Shown here piece after piece: positions 8,769 to 16,752 of a stretch of 64,000 nucleotides of DNA. The position numbers were made by a program, and so were the translations under genes. This stretch comes from Candidatus Lambdaproteobacteria bacterium RIFOXYD2_FULL_56_26 (GTDB taxonomy: Bacteria; SAR324; XYD2-FULL-50-16), in the NCBI GenBank assembly GCA_001783715.1, contig MFNF01000040.1, forward strand, positions 1 through 64,000. The letters are read 5' to 3'. The first letter of the stretch is position 1, and each line of letters opens with the position of its first letter. The notes under the pieces are model-generated. The model was given only the letters and a program-made list of their open reading frames with translations. It was not told the DNA's origin and ran no database searches.

Positions 8769-9651
8769 GATAGCTCTCCAAGGTCGAGCCAACCGCTTCC
8801 AAGCTGGCCGCCGAACATTGGTCGATCACGTCCGCCTGGGTGTGCCATGGGGGATAGTCGAAGTCGATCAGCAAAACCCCCGGTACCCCCGCTTGGATCA
8901 GGGGGTAATGGTCGTCATAAACTCGGTAGCCATAGTCTTGGATGAACCCAGGAGACCGGGTCGCCCCGAGTCCCCAAATCTTCCAGACCTCCTTGGGGGC
9001 CGATTCGAGGCTGAACCGCTCCATCTTGAGCTGCAAATCCTTGTCACAAACCATGTCCACCACTACCACCAACCAAGGGGGCTGTTGGGGGTAAAATTGT
9101 TTTAATTGTTTTGCAAAGTGGACCGAGCCGATCGGCTGCCAAGCTCGGGCCTTGGGGTCCAGCTCTCCCTCTTCGGCATCAAAAAAAACCAAGTCCACCC
9201 CCAAGTCCCGGCCTTTGAGCAGGTCCTTCAACTGGGGGGCCAATTCCAGCAATACCGCTACCCCCGAAGCCGCATCGTTGGCCCCCATCAGGGGGGCATA
9301 GGGGTCGTCCGGGTCCTTGTCGGCAAAACGGCGGCTGTCGTAGTGGGCTCCTAGGATGATCCGCCGCTTGGCCTCCGGGGCAAAGCGAAAGACCCAGTTT
9401 TCCAAAAGGTAGGTCGCTTGGTGGGCATCCCGGTAGGAAAACCGGTCCACCTCAACCTTGGCCTCCAAGGGAGCCAGGGTTTGTTTGATCCAGGCCCGGA
9501 GCTTTTTGTGCCCTTCGCTGGTCGGGTACCTGGGTCCCATCTCCATCTGGGCCTGGATGTAGGACAGCGCCCGCTTCCCCTCAAAACCGTAGGCACAGTT
9601 GACCGCCCAGAGCCCTGCCAGCAACAAAACCAAGCGTTTCACCGCCGCCAC
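8749..9651 (-). CDS. M28-family peptidase/glutaminyl-peptide cyclotransferase-like
   Basis: ILGAHYDSR; MGANDAASGVAVLLELA; VDLVFFDAEEGE; signal-peptide-like N-terminus. Confidence 0.8.
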   Translation of the reverse strand: MAAVKRLVLLLAGLWAVNCAYGFEGKRALSYIQAQMEMGPRYPTSEGHKKLRAWIKQTLAPLEAKVEVDRFSYRDAHQATYLLENWVFRFAPEAKRRIILGAHYDSRRFADKDPDDPYAPLMGANDAASGVAVLLELAPQLKDLLKGRDLGVDLVFFDAEEGELDPKARAWQPIGSVHFAKQLKQFYPQQPPWLVVVVDMVCDKDLQLKMERFSLESAPKEVWKIWGLGATRSPGFIQDYGYRVYDDHYPLIQAGVPGVLLIDFDYPPWHTQADVIDQCSAASLEAVGSTLESYLKVAGD

Positions 9652-10967
9652 TCACGGGTCAGCCGGAAGACCAAGGGGCTCAAGGCCAGCAGAGCCACTA
9701 GGTTGGGCAGGGCCATCAGGGCGTTGAGGGTGTCGGCGATCAGCCAAACCAACTCTAGCTTGACGGTCGCCCCCAGGGGAATGGCCAGAATCCAAAGCAC
9801 CCGGTAGGGGGTGATGCCTTTGACCCCAAAGAGGTATTCCACCGCCTTTTCCCCGTAAAAACTCCAGCCGATCAAGGTGGTAAAGGTAAACAAAAATAAA
9901 CCGATGCTCACCACATAGTGGCCCAAAACCCCCAGGGTTTGGGTGAAGGCCAGGCTGCTCAAGGCCGCCCCGGTCGCCCCGGAAGTCCAGGTCCCCGATA
10001 GCAGGATCACAAATCCGGTGACCGAACAAACCAGGATGGTGTCGATGAAGGTGCCCAACATGGCCACCATGCCCTGGCGCACCGGGCTGTCGGTCTGGGC
10101 CGCAGCATGGGCGATCGGCGCCGAACCCAACCCGGCTTCGTTGGAAAAGATCCCTCGGGCCACCCCAAACCGCAGGGCCATCCAGACCCCCGCCCCGGCG
10201 AACCCGCCCTCTGCCGCAGTCCCGGTAAAGGCGTTGGTCAGGACCAGGGCCAAAATCTTGGGCACTTGGTCCAGGTTCATGGCCACCACCAAAAGGCCCC
10301 CGCCGAAGTACAGCGCCGCCATCAACGGCACCAGTGCGCCCGAAACCTCGGCAATCCGCCGCACCCCGCCCAGGAGCACCAACCCGACCACCAGGGCGAT
10401 CAAAACCCCGGTGATCCAAGGGGCCAGCCCCAGGTCCTGGGCCGCCAGCTCGGCAATGCTGTTGGCCTGGACCATGTTGCCGATCCCAAAGCCCGCCAGG
10501 GCGGCAAATACCGCAAAGGCCGTGGCCATCCAAGCCCAACCTTTCCCCAATCCGTTTTTGATGTAAAACATCGGCCCACCGATGTGGTCCCCTTTGGGGT
10601 CCACTTCCCGGAAATGGACCGCTAACAGGGACTCGGCATATTTGGTCGCCATGCCCACCATGGCGGTGCACCACATCCAAAACAAGGCCCCCGGCCCGCC
10701 CAGAAAAATGGCGGTGGCCACCCCGGCGATATTGCCGGTCCCGATGGTCGCAGCCAAGGCGGTCATCGCCGCCCCCCAAGGGGTGATATCCCCTTGTTCG
10801 CCGACAGACTTGCGGCCCTTCCACATCAGCACAAAGGCAGGCCAAAGTTGCCGGACCGGGAACCCCCGGAGCCCGACCATCAGGTACAGTCCGGTGCCCA
10901 GGATCAACACCAACATCGCCGGTCCCCAGACCAACGAGTTCAGGCTTTGGAACCAAGATTCAATCAT
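9639..10967 (-). CDS. Alanine/glycine:cation symporter (AGCS family)
   Basis: LAATIGTGNIAGVATAIFLGGPGALFWMW; GLGSAPIAHAAAQT; GWSFYGEKAVEYLFG. Confidence 0.9.
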   Translation of the reverse strand: MIESWFQSLNSLVWGPAMLVLILGTGLYLMVGLRGFPVRQLWPAFVLMWKGRKSVGEQGDITPWGAAMTALAATIGTGNIAGVATAIFLGGPGALFWMWCTAMVGMATKYAESLLAVHFREVDPKGDHIGGPMFYIKNGLGKGWAWMATAFAVFAALAGFGIGNMVQANSIAELAAQDLGLAPWITGVLIALVVGLVLLGGVRRIAEVSGALVPLMAALYFGGGLLVVAMNLDQVPKILALVLTNAFTGTAAEGGFAGAGVWMALRFGVARGIFSNEAGLGSAPIAHAAAQTDSPVRQGMVAMLGTFIDTILVCSVTGFVILLSGTWTSGATGAALSSLAFTQTLGVLGHYVVSIGLFLFTFTTLIGWSFYGEKAVEYLFGVKGITPYRVLWILAIPLGATVKLELVWLIADTLNALMALPNLVALLALSPLVFRLTREWRR

Positions 10968-11236
10968 AACTTGTCCCTGAAGATGAGGTTGCAAAGTCCA
11001 AAGGCCCGAGCCAAAACCAAGTTGCACTTGGCCCCTTGCCCCTTCCCTTTTGCCTGACCCTACCCAACTCCTGGGCTTCCTGCCTAGGTGGTTTTGCCGG
11101 AATTTTTGGGGTCCATTGTTTGGTTCTTCAGGCCCTAAGGACTCCGTACCTCGGCAGAGCGGGGCCGCAAAAGGCGAAGGACAAAGACCCAGTCCACAGG
11201 GTTGGGGACGGTGTTGGTTTGGGGGTAGAGGGAAGA

Positions 11237-11893
11237 CTACTGCGGATGCAGGGAGATCAGGCCTTTTTGGATGGCGTAGCGGGTCAGTTGGGCGACGTTG
11301 TGGAGGTCCAGCTTTTTCATCAGGTTTTCCCGGTGGGCCCCGACGGTTTTGCTGCTCAGGTTGAGGGTGTCGGCGATTTTTTTGGTGGAATAACCTTCGG
11401 CAATCAGTCGTAGCACTTCCTTTTCCCGGTTGGTCAATTTCTCGGAGATTTCGGCGATTTGGGGGATGTGTTGCAACACAAAATCTTCGATCACCTTGCC
11501 GGTCATCTCTTCACTGATATAATACTTTTCGTCCATCACCGAGCGGACGGCATTGAGGATTTCCTGGTTGGAGCAGTTTTTCCCCAAAAAGGCCAAGGCC
11601 CCAGCCCGGAACATCTCCTGGACCATTTTGCCTTCGGTGTGGCTGGTCAGAGCGATCACTTTGGCGCTGGGCAGCTCGGTCAAGATCCGGGTGGTGGCTT
11701 CGATCCCGTCCATGCCCGGCATGTTAATGTCCATCAGGATCACGTCCGGGCGGGTTTTGAGGGCCAGTTCCACGGCCTCTTCTCCGTTGTTGGCCTCGGC
11801 CACAACTTTCAGGTCGCCCTCTCGTTGCATCAACAAGGTCATGCCGTCACGCATGATTTTGTGGTCGTCTGCCAGTAGTATCTTGATGGTCAT
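11237..11893 (-). CDS. NarL/LuxR-type response regulator
   Basis: KILLADDHKIMRDGM...PDVILMDINMPGMDGIEAT; LTNREKEVLRLIAEGYSTKKIADTLNLSSKTVGAHRENLMKKL. Confidence 0.93.
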   Translation of the reverse strand: MTIKILLADDHKIMRDGMTLLMQREGDLKVVAEANNGEEAVELALKTRPDVILMDINMPGMDGIEATTRILTELPSAKVIALTSHTEGKMVQEMFRAGALAFLGKNCSNQEILNAVRSVMDEKYYISEEMTGKVIEDFVLQHIPQIAEISEKLTNREKEVLRLIAEGYSTKKIADTLNLSSKTVGAHRENLMKKLDLHNVAQLTRYAIQKGLISLHPQ

Positions 11894-12052
11894 CGTATAT
11901 TAGGGGGCCGTAGGTGAGCCTTGGGTAAAGGCCGGTTAAATTCCTGCATTATCTTACAAAAATTGTTCCGAAACTTCTAGCCCTCATTTTTTGACTGCTA
12001 CACTTTTTTGTCGCCTTCGGTCCTTTCCAGTCGGGAATCAAGGGAGATTGCC

Positions 12053-12754
12053 CTACTCCGAACCCCTTGCTTCCAACAGCAGTTTGACGATCTTAAAGTC
12101 CAGGTCCGAGTCGATATCTTGGCTCCGTTCTTCCGGCATTTCAAACAACAAGGTCTTGGGCAAAAAGATCCCTTGGCTGTGAAAAAAACTCTGCCGGTTC
12201 CAAACGTAAATGGAGGCGTTCATGTCAAAACAACGGGGGGCATCTTGGCGGCGGACAATTGGACGCTCCGGGACCTTGGCCAGCCGGACCACTCCATCGG
12301 AGCCCAGTTCCACCAAGTTAAAATAAGGGGAGCGCCGGGCCGGAGCGCCGGTGATCACGTTGTCCGCCCCTTGGGACTCGAGCAACTCCACCGAACCGAT
12401 GATGTCGCTGGCGAGGCGCAGCGGCGAGGTAGCGTCCAGGTCCACAAAGGTGTCAAAAGTCAGGCCGCTCAACCGTTCCACCTCGCTGCCACCCCACTGG
12501 ATGGCCGGAAGTTTGGGGGCGGTGTCGGTGGCCATTTCCGGGGGCCGCTTGAGGGCCAGATCGGCCCCCCAAGCGAGTCCCGCTTCCAGGATCTCTGCGG
12601 AATCGCTGTTGACGGCGATCAGCTCGAACAACCCGGACTCCTTGGCTTGGGCGATGCTGTGGGCGAGCAGAGGTTTCCCGGCCAAATCCTTGAGGTTTTT
12701 CCCCTTTACTCCCTTGGACCCGCCTCGGGCGGAGATGGTACAAAGCCGTTTCAT
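12053..12754 (-). CDS. Acylneuraminate cytidylyltransferase (NeuA/PtmB-like)
   Basis: ISARGGSKGVKGKNLKDLAGKPLLAHSI; DLDATSPLRLASDI; start ATG 12754 overlaps upstream stop (TGATG). Confidence 0.85.
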   Translation of the reverse strand: MKRLCTISARGGSKGVKGKNLKDLAGKPLLAHSIAQAKESGLFELIAVNSDSAEILEAGLAWGADLALKRPPEMATDTAPKLPAIQWGGSEVERLSGLTFDTFVDLDATSPLRLASDIIGSVELLESQGADNVITGAPARRSPYFNLVELGSDGVVRLAKVPERPIVRRQDAPRCFDMNASIYVWNRQSFFHSQGIFLPKTLLFEMPEERSQDIDSDLDFKIVKLLLEARGSE

Positions 12755-13686
12755 CAAGCTCCCTTTGGGTTCAAGACCCAAGAATAAGGTTGTTGCACCG
12801 CCTGCTCCGCCCCGGCAATCAGGTGCAGCACCGCCAGAGCGTCCGGGTAGGGACACAGGGGGCCGGGGGTTAAGCCCAAAAAGGCCTTCAGTTGGTAAGT
12901 ATAAGTGTGGTCCCGCTCCACCTGGAAGCGGGTTTCCTCGCCGTTGCGCTTGAGGAGTCCTTGGCCCAGATCGGCGTAAAAACTGGTTTGGTCACAGTTG
13001 ACGTTGATCCTACGGGCGGGATTGCGGTCGAGGTAGTTGACCTCCAAGGTTACATGGACCCCGCCCTCCAACTCCAACAGCAGGCAGAAGTGGTCGTCCG
13101 AATCGATCTCCAGGCTGCCGGATTTGCCGCCCAAGGCCGAAACCGCCTTCCAAGGCCCCAACAGCCACATCAGGCTGTCCAACTCATGGCTCAAGTCCCG
13201 CAAGGCTCCCCCGCCTTCGGCTTTTTTGGCGGAATAACTCTCCTGGTAGGGCCGCTCGGGCCGCCAAGTGGGCAGGTATTGGCCGACGTACAGCTGGGCG
13301 GTCAAGGGCCTCTGGCCTTCCAACTGGGCCTTGAGGGCACCCAAAAGGGGATGAAAACGCAGGTTGTAGGCCACCTGAATTTGGTCCGGGTTTACATAGG
13401 GCAGGGCCAGCGGGGAATCAAAGATCGGCTTTTCCACCAGAATAGGGCCGGTAAAACCAAGCTCCAGAGCGGCTTGCAGGCTCTCTTTGTGGCTGCCGGT
13501 TGGGTTGGCGATCAAAAGATGGGTGGGGGCAAATTCACGGAGCCCCGTCTTGAGATCGGCAAAGCAGGTTTCCCCCGGTTGGCCGTAAGCGCTGACCGAG
13601 GCGACGGCAGCACCCAATTCCTTGGCCAGCCTGCCGTGACGGCGGCCAATGGAACCCTGGCCGACCACTAGCACCTTCAAAGACAT
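12754..13686 (-). CDS. Gfo/Idh/MocA family oxidoreductase
   Basis: KVLVVGQGSIGRRHGRLAKELG; ILVEKPIFD; GGGALRDLSHELDSLMWLLG. Confidence 0.85.
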   Translation of the reverse strand: MSLKVLVVGQGSIGRRHGRLAKELGAAVASVSAYGQPGETCFADLKTGLREFAPTHLLIANPTGSHKESLQAALELGFTGPILVEKPIFDSPLALPYVNPDQIQVAYNLRFHPLLGALKAQLEGQRPLTAQLYVGQYLPTWRPERPYQESYSAKKAEGGGALRDLSHELDSLMWLLGPWKAVSALGGKSGSLEIDSDDHFCLLLELEGGVHVTLEVNYLDRNPARRINVNCDQTSFYADLGQGLLKRNGEETRFQVERDHTYTYQLKAFLGLTPGPLCPYPDALAVLHLIAGAEQAVQQPYSWVLNPKGA

Positions 13687-13786
13687 GAACCCTTTGGTTG
13701 CAACAAACGGGATAAAACGGTTTGGCCCGGCAGATTTGCTCCGGGCCAAAAGGAAAGGGCAAAAATTACCTCAGGTTCCGGCGAGC

Positions 13787-14035
13787 CTACTGGGCGGCTT
13801 CCGTATTTTTTTCACCTGGTTTGTAGTCCCTGACGCAGCGGACCCCTACCTGCCTTTCGTTGAGCCCTTGTTGGTTGGTGACTTGTTTGATCACCTGCTT
13901 CCACTCGCCGTTGGTGCATTTGTACTGGTTTTTAAAGGCCACTACCTTGTTGCGAGGCGCTTCGGTCATGATCACCGCAAAGGCTGCTTGCCCCCAGAAC
14001 AGGGCGGCAGTTAAGGCCAAAAGATACATCTTCAT
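13787..14035 (-). CDS. Small secreted hypothetical protein
   Basis: N-terminal signal peptide MKMYLLALTAALFWGQAAFA. Confidence 0.6.
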   Translation of the reverse strand: MKMYLLALTAALFWGQAAFAVIMTEAPRNKVVAFKNQYKCTNGEWKQVIKQVTNQQGLNERQVGVRCVRDYKPGEKNTEAAQ

Positions 14036-14102
14036 CGGAATACCTAAAAAATAAGGTTGTCAGGTCTATGGGTTTGGCGCTTTTCCACCCCGATTCTTTC
14101 GG

Positions 14103-14762
14103 CTACGGCCCCGACCGCACCAGCTCCAGCACCTCCAAGGGGGACTGGACGATGGCTCTTGCCCCCGAAGCGTTCAGCTCTTCGGGCCGAAACCCCCAAG
14201 CCGCCCCTAGAGGGAAACAGCCTGCCTGGGTCGCAGTTTTCATGTCAATGGCGGTATCACCTAGGTACAAAACCTGATCCGGGGCTAGGCCCCAAGCCCG
14301 GCAAATCTCCAGGGCACCGGCCGGGTCCGGCTTACGCAGGACCCCTTCCCGGGCTCCAAAAACCGGATGGAAGGAATAGCTTTGCAAAAAATGGCCCACC
14401 ACTTGGACCGTTAAGAGATGAGGTTTGTTGGAGAGGATCGCCTTTTGGGTTCCCAGCGCCTCCAGCCCCGCCAACAGGGCTTCGACACCCTCGTAGGGCT
14501 TGGTCTTGACCGCTGCTTGGGTTTGGTAGTCCTGTTGGAAGAGGGCCAGTAGGCGGTTGATCTCGACTTCTTTCCGGGCCGCCGGGGGCAGGGCTTGGGT
14601 GACCAGATGTTTGGCCCCTTCACCGACAAATTTTTTGTAGGCCTCCAGGGGGTGGATGGGGTAACCGAACTTGGAAAGGCTGCGGTTGCAGGCCTCGGCC
14701 AAGTCGTCCAGGGAATTGACCAGGGTTCCGTCCAGGTCAAAGATCACCGCCTTAAAGCTCAT
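14103..14762 (-). CDS. gph: HAD-family phosphoglycolate phosphatase
   Basis: AVIFDLDGTLVNSLDDLAEACN; AILSNKPH; RKPDPAGALEI; VLYLGDTAIDMKTATQAG. Confidence 0.88.
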   Translation of the reverse strand: MSFKAVIFDLDGTLVNSLDDLAEACNRSLSKFGYPIHPLEAYKKFVGEGAKHLVTQALPPAARKEVEINRLLALFQQDYQTQAAVKTKPYEGVEALLAGLEALGTQKAILSNKPHLLTVQVVGHFLQSYSFHPVFGAREGVLRKPDPAGALEICRAWGLAPDQVLYLGDTAIDMKTATQAGCFPLGAAWGFRPEELNASGARAIVQSPLEVLELVRSGP

Positions 14763-15226
14763 GGTCCCCCCAAGGCTTGGTCCAATTCGGCAAGGCCGGC
14801 GAGGATAAAACTTTCTTGGGGATGGCCCTGGTTCATTTTGACCAAGGTCAGCCGCCCCTCCTCTCCAGGCCAGGTTTTAACCCACAGCCCTTCCTTGTCC
14901 AAATATAAAGAGTAAGAGTAGCCCCGCATCTTGGGCAGCGCCATGAACTTGGTGATCAACTTGGGCATGCCGCTGATGTCGGCAATGAAGACCAACCCTT
15001 TGGCCTCCATCCAGCTGCGGCCTCGGGCTTCAAAGGCTTCGTGGGCCCACTTTCTGGATTCCATGTCCCTGCCGGTCAGCACCCATTTTACCGAACCGGG
15101 GTTGGGCAGGGGCTGGTCCCACTGGTCCAGGAACCCCAACCTCCCCAGGTCAAAGTCCGGTACTTGGGCCGCCGCAGGGGCGCTGAAGGTGGCCAGCAGC
15201 AATCCGAGCCAAAACCAATGTTTCAT
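14759..15226 (-). CDS. Secreted hypothetical protein
   Basis: Signal peptide MKHWFWLGLLLATFSAPAAAQ; overlaps downstream gph start by 4 nt. Confidence 0.65.
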   Translation of the reverse strand: MKHWFWLGLLLATFSAPAAAQVPDFDLGRLGFLDQWDQPLPNPGSVKWVLTGRDMESRKWAHEAFEARGRSWMEAKGLVFIADISGMPKLITKFMALPKMRGYSYSLYLDKEGLWVKTWPGEEGRLTLVKMNQGHPQESFILAGLAELDQALGGP

Positions 15227-15518
15227 GTCAACTCTCAGGGGGATCATCCAGGTTTTTGCATATACTTTCGGTAGGTTACCAGACCCAGCAGTTTCAGGCA
15301 ATCACCAAATAACACAGTAATATAAAGCTGGACCAACCCCCCAAGTGACTGCTTTTTTTTCCGCTTGCTTTCAAAAGACTTGGTTTTGTCTTTTTTTTTC
15401 AGTATAACCTTCTGCATTAGGGGCTCTACGCCAATAAAACCTTTGGTGCAGAGGCCCCAGAGCAACTTGTCCGGTTGATTACCTAAACCGTTTTTTTGAC
15501 CTGGAGAAAAGGATTCCC

Positions 15519-16145
15519 ATGAAAAAAGCCTTGGTTCTTGCTTTGATGCTGGCTTTCAGCCTCACCCAATTTGCGTTTTCTGCTTTGGCTGAAGACGGGA
15601 AGGCACTCTTCGAGAAAAAGCTTTGTATCCAGTGCCACGGTGAAGGTGGCCGGTCCAAGACTTCCCAGTACCCCCATTTGGCCGGGCAGAGCAAACAATA
15701 CCTGACGAACCAATTTGCTTCCATCGTCCAAGGCAAAAGATCCGCCGGTTCTACGGTCTTGATGGAAAAACACCCGAAGCTTAAAGAGTTCAACGATAAG
15801 GACATTGAAACCATTGCCGGTTACCTCAGCAGCCTGCCCCGCAAGGCGAGCCCCGGCGAGGCCGATGCCGCTTCGATCACCAAGGGTGAGGTATTGTTCA
15901 AGAACCTGGGCTGCCCCCAATGCCATGGTGCCGGTGGTAAGGGCATGGGCGAAGATCCCCAGTTCCTGGCTTACCCCAAGCTCAACGGCCAACATGCCGA
16001 CTACCTCTTCTGGCAAATGAAGCGGATCCTAGAAGGCACCCGGACCAACGACCATGCCAACAAAATGCGAGAAAAGTTTAAAGCCGAGAAAATCACCGAT
16101 GTTGAACTTCGGTCCTTGGCTTCTTACTTGAGTAGCGTGGAATAA
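15519..16145 (+). CDS. Di-heme cytochrome c (c4/c553-like)
   Basis: Signal peptide; two CXXCH motifs (CIQCH, CPQCH) in duplicated domains. Confidence 0.92.
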   Translation: MKKALVLALMLAFSLTQFAFSALAEDGKALFEKKLCIQCHGEGGRSKTSQYPHLAGQSKQYLTNQFASIVQGKRSAGSTVLMEKHPKLKEFNDKDIETIAGYLSSLPRKASPGEADAASITKGEVLFKNLGCPQCHGAGGKGMGEDPQFLAYPKLNGQHADYLFWQMKRILEGTRTNDHANKMREKFKAEKITDVELRSLASYLSSVE

Positions 16146-16150
16146 AGGCC

Positions 16151-16192
16151 AAGGGGCCGCTTGGTTTTGGTTGACCCAGAGGCCCCTTTTTT
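16151..16192 (+). terminator. Rho-independent terminator after cytochrome c gene
   Basis: AAGGGGCC ... GGCCCCTTTTTT. Confidence 0.7.
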
Positions 16193-16275
16193 CGTGCAAA
16201 GTGCATGAAGATTTGCTAGAGTCCAAGCTGTGGTTCCTCCATCACCTCGTTTCGAGTCCAAGAGGAGAACTTGTC

Positions 16276-16374
16276 ATGACCAACCATACGGCATTTTTTC
16301 TGGTGTCCATTCCGTTTTTCCTAGTCGCCTTGACACTGCAACTCCTTCGGGAGCCGAAGGCGGAGCTACTTTGA
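16276..16374 (+). CDS. Candidate 32-aa single-TM microprotein MTNHTAFFLVSIPFFLVALTLQLLREPKAELL
   Basis: ATG after AGAGGAG; stop overlaps TTG start of next ORF. Confidence 0.4.
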   Translation: MTNHTAFFLVSIPFFLVALTLQLLREPKAELL

Positions 16375-16718
16375 GGTATAGTTTGGCCGGGAAAATTCTT
16401 GTTTTTTGTTTGGCCTTGGGGGTGTGGTCGGGGGTCGGTTCCCTCTTCGCCTACACCCCAGTGGAACAGGTGCGGCAGCTTAAAGCCTGTGTGGGCTGTT
16501 ACCTGCGCAATGCCAACTTCGACCACCACGACCTGACCGAAGTGAACCTGCGGGGTGCCAACCTCGAATACGCCACTTTCAAAAAAGCGACCCTGTACAA
16601 AGCCGATTTGACCGGGGCCGACCTCAAAGGAGCCGATTTTACCGGGGCGCTTTGGGTGGATGGAGTGACTCTCTGCAAAAAGGGTTCGATCGGCAAATGT
16701 TTAGCCCAGGAACAATGA
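16371..16718 (+). CDS. Secreted pentapeptide-repeat protein
   Basis: TTG start after GGAG; signal peptide; VNLRGANLEYATFKKATLYKADLTGADLKGADFTGAL. Confidence 0.7.
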   Translation: MRYSLAGKILVFCLALGVWSGVGSLFAYTPVEQVRQLKACVGCYLRNANFDHHDLTEVNLRGANLEYATFKKATLYKADLTGADLKGADFTGALWVDGVTLCKKGSIGKCLAQEQ

Positions 16719-16752
16719 CTGCTTTGTCTGGGCAAAGCGGAATTCTCCAGCC

